A DNA stretch of 64,000 nucleotides, from assembly GCA_018266295.1 (NCBI GenBank), contig JAFEAQ010000008.1, positions 303,717 to 367,716 on the forward strand, in the 5' to 3' direction. The notes beneath the pieces are model-generated. The model saw only the letters and a list, made by a program, of their open reading frames with translations, was not told the DNA's origin and made no database searches. Both the position numbers and the translations under genes were made by a program. Shown here piece after piece: positions 33,073 through 41,789 of the stretch (positions within the stretch are counted from its first letter, which is position 1; every line of letters starts with the position of its first letter). Origin of the DNA: Bdellovibrionales bacterium (lineage in GTDB: Bacteria > Bdellovibrionota > Bdellovibrionia > Bdellovibrionales > Bdellovibrionaceae).

Positions 33073-33612
33073 ATGAATAAATTTGTTTTCGCTGCAGTTT
33101 CTGCAGCATCTATGATTTTCTCTCTGCAAGTTTCTGCAGCTATTCCACCAAAACCAAAAGCTCCTACAGTCGGTCGCATTCTTGTTAACGAAGGCGAAGC
33201 GATGGGTGGTGTTGCAGGTACTGGTTTCAGCTTAATGGATTTACGCCGTACTGCGGATTCCGGTAAAAATGTCGAACGTATCGTTCTTGATTTCGGTGAT
33301 TTGCAAGGGAATCCACAAAAAGGCCTTCCTGCTTATTTCCATGCGGAATTGAAAAAAAATCCTAACCGTTTGGTCATGGATTTCAGTCAAACACCTAATA
33401 GCCGTTTGGATGACGGGCGTTTGGCAAGCCGCTTTAAGAATTCCCTCTTCGTAAAGAAGAGCTCCATGATTTTGGATCCAGAGGATAAAGCTTTGAATCT
33501 GACGTTGGATCTCAAGCCTGGAACAGTGGCGCGCGTATTCCAAGTGCGTGGCGAAAAGACGACTGCAAAAGTTGTCGTAGATCTTTTTGTTCCTAAGACT
33601 GCAAAAAAATAG
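33073..33612 (+). CDS. Hypothetical exported protein, possibly AMIN-like
   Basis: A 179-residue protein with a signal peptide cleaved after QVSAA near residue 23. The mature region is beta-rich; VERIVLDFGD, NRLVMDFSQT and AKVVVDLFVP resemble the repeating strands of AMIN-type domains, which target periplasmic proteins to the cell wall or secretin complexes. The whole protein would be a single such domain. AAAAGGAG lies 9 bases before the ATG. The gene is followed after 8 bases by an outer-membrane protein gene, so the two form an operon of envelope proteins. Confidence 0.72.
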   Translation: MNKFVFAAVSAASMIFSLQVSAAIPPKPKAPTVGRILVNEGEAMGGVAGTGFSLMDLRRTADSGKNVERIVLDFGDLQGNPQKGLPAYFHAELKKNPNRLVMDFSQTPNSRLDDGRLASRFKNSLFVKKSSMILDPEDKALNLTLDLKPGTVARVFQVRGEKTTAKVVVDLFVPKTAKK

Positions 33613-33620
33613 AGGTCTGA

Positions 33621-34361
33621 TTGAGATTTCTAGGGCTCGTACTTTCATTGTGCTTTGTGATGACTCGGGCGGAAGCCCGGGTTTTTAACATTACCAGTGA
33701 AAAATTCGCGAGCTACTTCCTCGTGACGGGGGGCCCGTCCACGATCAAGAAAAATGCTTTTGCCGGTGAAGCGGCGATGACCGATACCTATGACGGCTCG
33801 GTGACATACAATTATACGGGTGAGTTTGGCTTTCTGTATTCAACTCCCGCGGTGAGTTTCCGTTTCGGTTTTGAGGTTTTCAAGCCGTCACTTTTAAGTA
33901 ATGTAACGGCAACCAACGCGGGCGCCACAGACATGTACAGCATCAAAAGCAATATCACGGGCTATGCTCCGAAAATAGGGCTTGAGCTAAATCTGCAATC
34001 ATCTCCGACGTATCGGGCGTTCCTGTCGGCCTATGCCGGTTCGGGCAATGTCAGCTATAAAAATGATTACACGATTTTAAACTATCCAGGCGTGAGCGAT
34101 CACTCGGTCGAAGCGAAGGGGAGCGGCATGCTCTATGGCGGTTCGCTCGGAGTGGAATCACACATGACGGATACAACAACTTATATTTTCGAGTTTGGTT
34201 ATCGTCAGATGAAAATCGATAATTTAAAGTACTCAAAAGATGTCAGTACATTTAGCGGCGCAAAGACTGCCGGTGATCCTGTTGTCGATGCCAATGGTGA
34301 TAAACGTATTCTTGATTTTACCGGTGGCTACGTCACGATTGGCTTTCGTTTCTATATGTAG
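33621..34361 (+). CDS. Hypothetical outer-membrane beta-barrel protein
   Basis: A 246-residue protein with a signal peptide (LGLVLSLCFVMTRAEA) and a mature part rich in Tyr, Gly, Thr and alternating strands. It ends GGYVTIGFRFYM, close to the aromatic C-terminal strand of outer-membrane barrels. Eight to ten strands would fit the length. The start is TTG with GAGG 5 bases upstream. It lies 8 bases after the AMIN-like protein gene. No specific family is recognised. Confidence 0.7.
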   Translation: MRFLGLVLSLCFVMTRAEARVFNITSEKFASYFLVTGGPSTIKKNAFAGEAAMTDTYDGSVTYNYTGEFGFLYSTPAVSFRFGFEVFKPSLLSNVTATNAGATDMYSIKSNITGYAPKIGLELNLQSSPTYRAFLSAYAGSGNVSYKNDYTILNYPGVSDHSVEAKGSGMLYGGSLGVESHMTDTTTYIFEFGYRQMKIDNLKYSKDVSTFSGAKTAGDPVVDANGDKRILDFTGGYVTIGFRFYM

Positions 34362-34466
34362 TTAAAAGCTGTTGAATGGCAGCAGTTTCTTCGTCGTACT
34401 TTCCAAGTTACACCTCAGACTCAAGAAACCTTCACCCTATCCTAGGCGCACATGAAGGAGGCTCGT

Positions 34467-34679
34467 ATGGGCAGTCAAGATACAAAAAAACATGGCAAAA
34501 CTATGAATCAGAACCAGCAATCCAATAAAGGTTTTGCTTCTAGTGATCGCCAACGTGACAGCGACATATCAAAACAAAGTGGTCAAGAATCCACCAGTGG
34601 TAGCCGTCGCGAAAGTCCCAATGCAAATAGTAATGTGGGACGAGAAGAGTCCTCGAAAGCTAACAAACAAAATCGTTAG
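34467..34679 (+). CDS. Small disordered KGG-type stress-like protein
   Basis: A 70-residue, highly hydrophilic protein with almost no hydrophobic residues and many Ser, Asn, Gln, Lys and Arg, so it should be intrinsically disordered. The segment NKGFASSDRQRDSDISKQSG resembles a degenerate form of the KGG repeat (GGFA-D-ERQREIA-KGG) seen in general stress proteins such as GsiB and YciG. I chose the ATG at 34467 with AGGAGG 6 bases upstream. It may be a desiccation or stress protein; this is an inference from composition. Confidence 0.6.
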   Translation: MGSQDTKKHGKTMNQNQQSNKGFASSDRQRDSDISKQSGQESTSGSRRESPNANSNVGREESSKANKQNR

Positions 34680-34703
34680 CATACAACTGAATAGCCTTTT
34701 TTA

Positions 34704-34726
34704 GGCCAGCCCCGGCGGGGTTGGCC
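34704..34726. terminator. GC-rich stem between convergent genes
   Basis: GGCCAGCCCCGGCGGGGTTGGCC folds into a roughly 9-base stem. It lies between the stress-like gene and the convergent acyl-CoA synthetase. The T-run lies before the stem on the plus strand rather than after it, so it is not a textbook intrinsic terminator in either direction. Confidence 0.4.
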
Positions 34727-34728
34727 TC

Positions 34729-36528
34729 TTAGTTGTAAAGGCTGTCGATTTCTTTTTGGTAACGCTGAGTTAAAACCTTGCGTTTAACTTTGAGAGACGG
34801 AGTGAGTTCGCCGCCTTCGATGGTGAACTCCACCGGCAAAATCAAGAATCTTTTAATGCTTTCATAGCTTGCAAGATCTGCATTGGTTTCCGCAATATGA
34901 TCGCGAACAATGTCTTGCACCCAGGGACGCGAGACTAGTTCTTTCCAATCGCTGAAGCTTTCGCCACGCTCTTTGGCCAAAGCCTGCAGATAAATCGGGT
35001 CCACCGTCAAGAGTGCCACGATATACTTCTTCTGATCACCGGCAATGAGTGCCTGAGTGACCATCGGACTGAGTTTGAGTAAGCCTTCGATTTTTTGCGG
35101 AGCTACGTACTTACCACCGGCTGTTTTAATCAGGTCTTTCTTGCGGTCGGTGATTTTAAGATCGCCGCCTTGAAGAATCTGGCCGATATCGCCGGTATGG
35201 AACCAGCCGTCTGTCATGACTTCGGCAGTGGCTTCAGGATTTTTATAGTACTCTTTCATCACTTTGTGACTGCGCACGAGGATTTCGCCGTCTTCAGCGA
35301 TTTTTAATTCAACGTCACCGATTGCGCGGCCGACGGATCCAAATCTGTAATTGAATGGAGTATTGACGGTAATTGCAGCTGTTGTTTCTGTCAGGCCGTA
35401 ACCTTCCAGAATCAACACGCCAGCAGCATGAAAGAAGCTAGAAATATCTGAAGCGAGTGGGGCGCCACCACTAATTGCAAAACGCAGGCGACGGCCGAAA
35501 GCAAGCTTGATCTTATTAAGCACAAGCCTTTGCGCCAATTCATAGGTCGCCAGCAATTCCAGAGGAATCGTCTGATGAGTGAGTTTTAATTCAGTGATGC
35601 GGCGGCCGACACCCATTGCCCAAGTAAAAAGCTTTTTCTTTACCGGTGAAGCGTCGATTTGCGTGCTGATAGCTGCGTATACTTTTTCAAAAATACGCGG
35701 CACGGAGATCAAGAACGTCGGTTCGATTTCGGCCAAATTAGAGCGCACTTTTTCGACACTTTCGGCAAACGCCATAGTGTAGCCCATGTAAGCATGAGCC
35801 CAATGCTCAATACGGCCTAAGATGTGTGCGTAAGGCAAGAACGTCAGAGAGACGTCGGTATCATCCACTCCGAAAATCGGAAAGGCTTCGCTGATTTCAG
35901 AGATAATCTGCGTATGAGTGATCACAACCCCTTTTGGCAAACCGGTGGTCCCCGAAGTGTAGAGCAGGGTTGCTGTATCAGACATTTTTTGCGAACGGCA
36001 GAGATCTTCAAACGCTGTTGAATTCTTTTTAAGAGTGGCGCGGCCTTTTTCTTCGATCTGAGACCACGAGAAAATATTTGCTGCCGTCTTGGTCTTAGGA
36101 GCTTCCATCAGGATAATGAATTCAACGGACGGGCACTTTGGCTGAACCTCGTTCCAAACACGCAGCAGAGCTTCATTTTCAAGGATCAAAACTCGGCTTT
36201 CAGAATTGTTCAGAATGTATTCAACATCCGCCGGCGTATTATTCTGATAAACAGAAATCACAACGGCGTGAACGCCCATTGCCGCATGATCGGCCACAGA
36301 CCATTCATACCGAGTATTGGCCATGATGGCCACGCGTTCTTTGGGTTTGACCCCCAAAGCAAGAAGGCCTGCACCAAAAGCTTCGATGTCGGAATAATAT
36401 TCCGGCCATGTTTTACTGATCCAACGATCGCGTTGTTTAAACATGATTGCTTTGGCGGCTGTTCTTGTTTTAAACGCAAGAAGACTATGTCCGAGCGGTG
36501 TGGTTGGGGTGGTGTTTTTTCGGTTCAT
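34729..36528 (-). CDS. Long-chain acyl-CoA synthetase (AMP-forming)
   Basis: A 599-residue adenylate-forming enzyme that activates fatty acids to acyl-CoA. The AMP-binding P-loop is LLYTSGTTGLPKGV near residue 195; later motifs are EGYGLTETTAAITVN, GWFHTGDIG, and DRKKDLIKTAGGKYVAPQKIE, which contains the hinge and family signature. The length and long-chain signature match FadD/Faa1-like synthetases, called long-chain fatty-acid-CoA ligases in Bdellovibrio-type genomes. It should act at the inner face of the membrane, likely in using prey-derived fatty acids. It lies three bases downstream of the Ser/Thr kinase gene, so they may be co-transcribed. Confidence 0.93.
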   Translation of the reverse strand: MNRKNTTPTTPLGHSLLAFKTRTAAKAIMFKQRDRWISKTWPEYYSDIEAFGAGLLALGVKPKERVAIMANTRYEWSVADHAAMGVHAVVISVYQNNTPADVEYILNNSESRVLILENEALLRVWNEVQPKCPSVEFIILMEAPKTKTAANIFSWSQIEEKGRATLKKNSTAFEDLCRSQKMSDTATLLYTSGTTGLPKGVVITHTQIISEISEAFPIFGVDDTDVSLTFLPYAHILGRIEHWAHAYMGYTMAFAESVEKVRSNLAEIEPTFLISVPRIFEKVYAAISTQIDASPVKKKLFTWAMGVGRRITELKLTHQTIPLELLATYELAQRLVLNKIKLAFGRRLRFAISGGAPLASDISSFFHAAGVLILEGYGLTETTAAITVNTPFNYRFGSVGRAIGDVELKIAEDGEILVRSHKVMKEYYKNPEATAEVMTDGWFHTGDIGQILQGGDLKITDRKKDLIKTAGGKYVAPQKIEGLLKLSPMVTQALIAGDQKKYIVALLTVDPIYLQALAKERGESFSDWKELVSRPWVQDIVRDHIAETNADLASYESIKRFLILPVEFTIEGGELTPSLKVKRKVLTQRYQKEIDSLYN

Positions 36529-36531
36529 AGT

Positions 36532-38604
36532 TTACTGGCCTGAAGGCTTTCGTTGATCCACTCCGAGGATCAGATCCACGGATTTCTTTTGGTTCGCCTC
36601 GACCTTCACAATCTGCTCCGCAGAGAGTTTCGAGAATGGATCGTAAGCATTGATTCGCACGGGAGTACCGGCAGGAATAGCGTATTTCTGAATTGGTGGC
36701 TTTTCACCGAGTCGGATGCCATTCACATAGATCACTGTATTTAAACCGCCATTAGCAACGGAGATTGAAATGTAAGCGGCTTTCTGGGCCGGTTGCATCG
36801 ACATAGTGAAAGTCGAGCCGTTTTGCATAGCGCGGATCGTGCCTTCATAGTTGAGGTAACCTTCTTTTTTCAGAGTCACAACATAGTCTTTGAAAGATTC
36901 CAAAGAACGGCGGTTCGGAGTGTAGGCTCCGGTATCTTCGCCATTGATGTAAATTCTTGCACCGATCGGTTCACTCACGAGCAAGACGGTGTATTGAGAC
37001 GTCGAAGCAGATGTTGTCTCTTGTGGCGTTTGATCCGGCGGCAATTGTTGTTGCTGCGGAGGCGGTTGCGGCTGTTGTTGCTGCGCTTGTTGTTGGTGCT
37101 GTTGAACTGGAGGCGTGTTCACGGCAACTGGCGGCTGACCTAAAATTCCGCGAACCACTCTTTGTCCTGCTGGAGTATTATAGAAGTACCAGCCACCAAA
37201 TAGAGTCCCAGCAGCAATGACGGCAACAAGACCCCACGTCACAGCTTGCTCTACCAAGAGAGAATGACTGGAGGTGGTTTTGAACTTCGTCGAAGTATAA
37301 GTGTTCGTAACACGGGTGTTTGGATTAATGCCTGTAGTGGCGCGTCTTTCCGCTTCACCTTTATAGAATTGTTTGCGAGGAGACGCGGCTTCGCCGGCCC
37401 CTTTCAAACTATCCAGGTTGATTTTAACGTCATTGCTGGACACGTTCAGATCGAGGGCCTGATCATCTTCAACAGTGAAGCTCGCATCACCAGGCATTCC
37501 CGGTGTTGGGGCGGTATTAGTATAGACAGTAGTAGGAGCTTGGTTCGGGATCTGCGCGATTTGCGCTACGACCTCGGTTTTGTTGCCCACCATGCGAGTC
37601 ACCAAAGTTTTGTCGTCCTGAGTTTGAACAGCAAGCTTTGAGTACTCTACCAAGCGGCGTTTTTGCTCCAGGTAAATTTGCGAGAAAGCCGTTTTCACAA
37701 ACACCGAGAAATCATGCGGAGAGAACTCCGGATACTGTGTATTCAAGAAGCGGTTCAAATCGCGGTGCAGAGCTGCGGCTGTTTGATAGCGCAAGCTCTT
37801 ATCTTTTGCCAAAGCCTTATTAACGATACGTTCAAGCTCTGGCGGCACTGATGGATTGATTTTACGGATGCTTGGGATTTGGCACTCGCGGATTTTACGC
37901 AAGATCGCCGCCTCACTGCTGGAAGTGAAGAGACGGTCGTTTGCCAACAGTTCCCATAGAACGATACCAAGTGAGAAAATATCCGTGCGCAAGTCGATCG
38001 GCATGCCGTCAGCTTGCTCAGGACTCATGTAGCCGAATTTTCCTTTAAGAGTGCCGGCTTTAGTGGCTTCCATCTGAGTTTCGGCTTTCGCGATACCGAA
38101 GTCGATGATTTTTACTTCACCCTCGAAGCTGACCATGATGTTCTGCGGACTCATATCACGGTGAGTGATATTGAGCGGGCGGCCCGTGCTGCCATCGATA
38201 CAACGATGGGCGTGATCAAGACCTGCAGCAACTTCTTTTATGATGTAGACGATTTGATCGATCGTGAATTGCACGTTCGACTTTTTCATCTCGTTCACGA
38301 TTTGGCGAAGGTTGCGACCTTCAACATATTCCATGACAAGGAAGAACTGCTTATACTCAACCCCGAAGTCATAGATGGAAACGACGTTCCCGTGATTCAA
38401 GTTCACGGCGATTTTCGCTTCTTCTTTGAACATGTCGATGTATTCTTGGCTTTCGGAGTGTTGTGGGAGGATGCGCTTCACAGCAACGAACTTGTTCACG
38501 CCAACGGCACCCACGGATTTCGCAAGGTACACCTCGGCCATGCCACCAGTGGCAAGCTTCTCGAGCAGGAGATATTTTCCAAATTGTTCGAGCTGTGAAG
38601 ACAT
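36532..38604 (-). CDS. Membrane Ser/Thr protein kinase with PEGA domains
   Basis: A 690-residue Hanks-type kinase. The kinase domain spans about 8-310: glycine loop LATGGMAEVYLA, Lys43 in VAVKRI, catalytic HRDMSPQN with Asp150, and DFG at 168-170 followed by the GKFGYMSPEQA activation segment. A linker leads to one transmembrane helix at about 450-468, then a Gln/Pro-rich stretch (QHQQQAQQQQPQPPPQQQQ) and two PEGA-type repeats (about 540-690; for example GARIYINGEDTGAYTPN and TVIYVNGIRLGEKPP) in the periplasm. PEGA repeats are found in surface-exposed kinases of myxobacteria and relatives. All catalytic residues are present, so it should be active. Substrate is unknown. Confidence 0.93.
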   Translation of the reverse strand: MSSQLEQFGKYLLLEKLATGGMAEVYLAKSVGAVGVNKFVAVKRILPQHSESQEYIDMFKEEAKIAVNLNHGNVVSIYDFGVEYKQFFLVMEYVEGRNLRQIVNEMKKSNVQFTIDQIVYIIKEVAAGLDHAHRCIDGSTGRPLNITHRDMSPQNIMVSFEGEVKIIDFGIAKAETQMEATKAGTLKGKFGYMSPEQADGMPIDLRTDIFSLGIVLWELLANDRLFTSSSEAAILRKIRECQIPSIRKINPSVPPELERIVNKALAKDKSLRYQTAAALHRDLNRFLNTQYPEFSPHDFSVFVKTAFSQIYLEQKRRLVEYSKLAVQTQDDKTLVTRMVGNKTEVVAQIAQIPNQAPTTVYTNTAPTPGMPGDASFTVEDDQALDLNVSSNDVKINLDSLKGAGEAASPRKQFYKGEAERRATTGINPNTRVTNTYTSTKFKTTSSHSLLVEQAVTWGLVAVIAAGTLFGGWYFYNTPAGQRVVRGILGQPPVAVNTPPVQQHQQQAQQQQPQPPPQQQQLPPDQTPQETTSASTSQYTVLLVSEPIGARIYINGEDTGAYTPNRRSLESFKDYVVTLKKEGYLNYEGTIRAMQNGSTFTMSMQPAQKAAYISISVANGGLNTVIYVNGIRLGEKPPIQKYAIPAGTPVRINAYDPFSKLSAEQIVKVEANQKKSVDLILGVDQRKPSGQ

Positions 38605-38674
38605 TAAATTCGTTTCCTCTTATGAAAAATATCGGTAAAATGGCGAAAGCACTTAAGGAATCTGGACCTTTAAA

Positions 38675-39286
38675 ATGATGAAATGGATTGGCCTCACAGG
38701 CGGTATCGCTACCGGCAAAAGCACAGTGACCAAGCGTCTTAGGACCTTGGGCTATGACGTATTGGATGCAGATGAGGTCTCTCACCGGGTCACAAGTCTG
38801 GGCGCTGATCCAGCCAGGAGCGCTTTGCCGCAGATTTTCCAGACCTTTGGAGAGTCCGTGAAGAATTCCGACGGAAGTTTGAACCGGAAGGCTTTAGGGG
38901 CCCTCGTCTTTGGTCATACTGAGGAGCGTAAGAAACTTGAGGCTATCATCCATCCTTTGGTCCGGGCTCAGGTGGCCGCAGAAAAATCACGTCTGGAGAA
39001 GTCCGGTAAGACTGTCGCGTTTTATGACGTTCCTTTGTTGTACGAAAAACAAATGGAAAAGGATTTTGATGCCGTGGTCTTGGTTTCTACGACTGAGAAG
39101 CTACAACTAGAGCGCTTAAAAAATCGTAACGGTTTTACCGAGACCGAAGCTTTGGTGCGGGTCCAGTCGCAAATGCCGCTGAAAGAAAAAGAAAGCAAGA
39201 CTCCTTATGTGATTCATAACACCAAGGATCTTGCTTTCTTAGATTCTGAGATCGACCGCGTTTTGCGCGCTCTTAAAATTTTTTAA
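38675..39286 (+). CDS. coaE: Dephospho-CoA kinase
   Basis: CoaE phosphorylates the 3'-hydroxyl of dephospho-CoA, the last step of coenzyme A synthesis. It is 203 residues, as expected. The P-loop is GLTGGIATGKSTVTKRL, followed by DVLDADEVSHRVTS, and later VAFYDVPLLYEKQMEKDFD and ERLKNRNGF with the lid region. The ribosome site is weak; the second Met (38678) is an equally possible start. It is divergent from the kinase gene and overlaps the convergent nuclease gene by four bases. Confidence 0.95.
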   Translation: MMKWIGLTGGIATGKSTVTKRLRTLGYDVLDADEVSHRVTSLGADPARSALPQIFQTFGESVKNSDGSLNRKALGALVFGHTEERKKLEAIIHPLVRAQVAAEKSRLEKSGKTVAFYDVPLLYEKQMEKDFDAVVLVSTTEKLQLERLKNRNGFTETEALVRVQSQMPLKEKESKTPYVIHNTKDLAFLDSEIDRVLRALKIF

Positions 39287-39945
39287 AAAGAATAGCCCGC
39301 GCTTTTTGCCAAGCCTTCATCTGGAAAGAACACGCGATTCCAGACGGGAACTTGCGCACTGTCCTCTGGGGAGTACAAACGCTTTGTTTGTAAATCACCG
39401 ACGATATTGAGGCCGATTTGATGGCGAGACGTTAGACGGAACTCATAGGGCGGTTGGGTTTCGCGGAACTTCGCCGAGAACAGGCCGAGCTGATTGTCGA
39501 CCGCGAATTTTGCCAGCGCGCTGTATTCCACGGCGATTTTCTTATCAAATGGAAAAATGAAATAGAAATAGCCCCAGCCATTTTTTAGCATCTCTCGGTT
39601 TACTTCAACGCCGTCTGCAAAGATGCGCCCAAGGACACGGTTGTGTTTGTCAAAGCCATCGCCATCGAAGTCAACTGTGGCTGTTGAGCCCACAGGAACA
39701 AGGCTGCGCAAAAAATCACGGGCCGCGAAGGCCGCTTCGCCTTGAGTGTGTTCAAAGAACTCCACTTCGGGAGTATCCACGCCCAGCATGCGCACTTTAT
39801 ATTTTTTATTATTTTCTGATGGAACTTGAATCGTCAGAGTGTCACCGTCATGGACATCCACGACCTTGCCGGTCAGGCTGTCGGCAGAGCTTGCGAGGGA
39901 TATAAATAGAACCAGCAGACAAAGAAGGGGCGAGAGTTTTTGCAT
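39283..39945 (-). CDS. Secreted thermonuclease (SNase-type)
   Basis: A 220-residue exported nuclease with a signal peptide (LLCLLVLFISLASSADS). The SNase domain follows: GKVVDVHDGDTLTIQ, VRMLGVDTPEVEF with the first active Arg, a Glu in HTQGEAAFAARDF, and the second Arg in NRVLGRIFADG. It would cut DNA and RNA in the periplasm or outside the cell with calcium. In a predator this could digest prey nucleic acid, but general scavenging fits as well. The C-terminal 80 residues are an extension of unknown role. Its end overlaps coaE by four bases. Confidence 0.88.
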   Translation of the reverse strand: MQKLSPLLCLLVLFISLASSADSLTGKVVDVHDGDTLTIQVPSENNKKYKVRMLGVDTPEVEFFEHTQGEAAFAARDFLRSLVPVGSTATVDFDGDGFDKHNRVLGRIFADGVEVNREMLKNGWGYFYFIFPFDKKIAVEYSALAKFAVDNQLGLFSAKFRETQPPYEFRLTSRHQIGLNIVGDLQTKRLYSPEDSAQVPVWNRVFFPDEGLAKSAGYSF

Positions 39946-39983
39946 GGGGCGAAAGCTAGCAAATAAGCCGCCGAAAAGCAGCT

Positions 39984-40544
39984 TTAGAAAGCAAAGCCTA
40001 AAGACATTTCAAATTGAGGGCCGATCAGGGCGTAGCTCACTCCCACTTCGCCCTGAAGGCGCTGATCCAGCTTAAAAAGGTCATCAAGACCTACAAGGGC
40101 CATCGCCTGGATCTTTTTTATATTGAAAATGGAACCTAGACCATCTGTCGAGTCGATGAGGTCACCCACAGCGAACTTGTAGTAGGGCATGGTGACGTCT
40201 TCGAGTGGGAAATAGAACTTCTTACCGACAACAAGGTGAATAAAATTATCCTTTGCCGTCGCGATTTCGATCTCCCACGTGTTGAGGGGCTCACGCAAGA
40301 AGTCGTATCTCAATCCATAGTAATAAAGCTGTGCGGATTGATTGGTTTCTTTGAGTGCTCCACCGATAAAGCCCGCGCGCACCGACCAGTTTCTTTCGGT
40401 TCTTTCGGAACTAAAGATGGGGTCACTGTTTTCTTTGGGGGAAAGTTCAATAGAAGGCGGTTGAGTCTCTATGACGGGGGCAGAGTATGCTGCAAGCCCG
40501 CTCAAGACCAAGGTCAAAAAAAATATGGAAGCATAAAGACGCAT
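39984..40544 (-). CDS. Hypothetical outer-membrane beta-barrel protein
   Basis: A 186-residue protein with a signal peptide (SIFFLTLVLSGLAAYSA). The mature part begins with a Pro/Glu/Ser-rich linker of about 30 residues, then alternating beta segments such as WSVRAGFIGGA and LYYYGLRYDF, ending in EMSLGFAF with a C-terminal Phe. It fits a small 6-8-strand barrel with a periplasmic tether. No named family is recognised. It is divergent from the PorV-like gene at 40599, with only 54 bases between the starts. Confidence 0.68.
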   Translation of the reverse strand: MRLYASIFFLTLVLSGLAAYSAPVIETQPPSIELSPKENSDPIFSSERTERNWSVRAGFIGGALKETNQSAQLYYYGLRYDFLREPLNTWEIEIATAKDNFIHLVVGKKFYFPLEDVTMPYYKFAVGDLIDSTDGLGSIFNIKKIQAMALVGLDDLFKLDQRLQGEVGVSYALIGPQFEMSLGFAF

Positions 40545-40598
40545 ACAAGAAAGTATATTTTACGAATACAATTTTTGGAAAGTCTTATTGGAGGAATT

Positions 40599-41789
40599 AT
40601 GGTTCTTGGGAGAGGGAAGCTCCTTGTGTCGGTCCTTGCGGTTTTAGCTTCTGGACCTTTCAGTTTTGCGGCTGATGACACCGGTGTTAGTTTTAGAATT
40701 CATCATCAATATCAATCGCCACGGGCCCTGAGTATGGGTGATGCTTTCGTTGCAGTGGCGAATGACTACAGTGCGATTTTCTATAATCCGGCGGGCCTTG
40801 CTCGACGCACGGACGGCGAGGTGAATCTTTCTTTGGATGTCGGTGCGACGCCAAAGTTTGCCGATTTCTCCAAGCAAATCGAAGATGCGCAAAACACTCC
40901 TGGATCTGATTCCGATAAACAGCAAGCGATCATGAATGTGATCAATGCCAACGCCGGTAACTCTTACGGCTTGCGCGTGATGGGTCCTTCGGGAATCTGG
41001 GTTCGCCCGAATTGGGGGATTGCGGTTTTGCCTGCGGATGTGACTGTTCAGATGGATCTTCATAATCAAGTCGGTCCGGCGATCAATACGACGGTGTATG
41101 CGGATACGACTCTGGCTTACGCTTATGCACGCGACTTTGACTGGATTCCTGATTCTCGTTTCTCAATGGGGATCACGGGTAAATTCGTGAACCGTGGTTA
41201 CTTCAGTAAACCGATCACGGCGATCGAAGCGGCGACGGATCCTAACCTTATTAAAAAAGAAGACTTGCTCGAAGGTTACACAGTGGATGCGGATATCGGT
41301 GCCTTGTGGACTCCGAATATTCCTTCAGAGGGTTTGCTGTCTTGGTTGTCGTTGGCGAAGCCGACTTTCGGTGCAGTTGTTCGTAACGTCGGTGAAGTGG
41401 GTTTCGGTCAGTCTTTGAAACTCATCAATAAAGAGAAAACAGCAGCTCCTGAGAAGCTCTACCGTGTTTTAGATCTCGGTTCGCGTTGGGAGTATCCGTC
41501 TTTGTGGATCTTTAGCGGCCGCGGGACTCTCGACATCCGCGATATCGGTCATCCGCTCTTCAGTCTCCGTAAGGGTTTGCATGCCGGTCTTGAATTCGAC
41601 TGGACCGTGTTCAGCTGGTGGAAGGGTCATTACAACGTCGGTATCAGCGAAGGTTATCTGACAGCCGGTTTGGGCGCCCAATTCGCCCTCTTCAACTTAG
41701 ACGTTGTCACCTACGGCGAAGACGTCGGCCCTCAAGGCACCCCACAAGAAAACCGCACCTACATGGCCCGCCTCAACATCAACTTCTAA
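40599..41789 (+). CDS. PorV/FadL-like outer-membrane protein, paralogue 1
   Basis: A 396-residue exported barrel protein. The start at 40599 has GGAGG 4-8 bases upstream; the frame extends further upstream without support. After the signal peptide, RALSMGDAFVAVANDYSAIFYNPAGLAR is the hallmark found in PorV/PorQ and UPF0164-type proteins related to FadL. The C-terminal aromatic NINF fits an outer-membrane strand. Two paralogues follow at 42843 and 44773 with the same hallmark. It may be a surface transporter or a component of a protein export system. Its stop codon lies inside the left arm of the inverted repeat at 41786-41931. Confidence 0.8.
   Translation: MVLGRGKLLVSVLAVLASGPFSFAADDTGVSFRIHHQYQSPRALSMGDAFVAVANDYSAIFYNPAGLARRTDGEVNLSLDVGATPKFADFSKQIEDAQNTPGSDSDKQQAIMNVINANAGNSYGLRVMGPSGIWVRPNWGIAVLPADVTVQMDLHNQVGPAINTTVYADTTLAYAYARDFDWIPDSRFSMGITGKFVNRGYFSKPITAIEAATDPNLIKKEDLLEGYTVDADIGALWTPNIPSEGLLSWLSLAKPTFGAVVRNVGEVGFGQSLKLINKEKTAAPEKLYRVLDLGSRWEYPSLWIFSGRGTLDIRDIGHPLFSLRKGLHAGLEFDWTVFSWWKGHYNVGISEGYLTAGLGAQFALFNLDVVTYGEDVGPQGTPQENRTYMARLNINF

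Noticed and set aside
34704..34726. Textbook intrinsic terminator between the stress-like gene and the acyl-CoA synthetase
   Set aside because: The stem is strong but the T-run lies on the wrong side in both reading directions, so only a weak terminator role is claimed.
40236..40598. Upstream extension of the PorV-like protein by 121 residues
   Set aside because: It reads backwards across the divergent barrel gene, carries no signal peptide, and the ATG at 40599 has GGAGG and a proper signal sequence.
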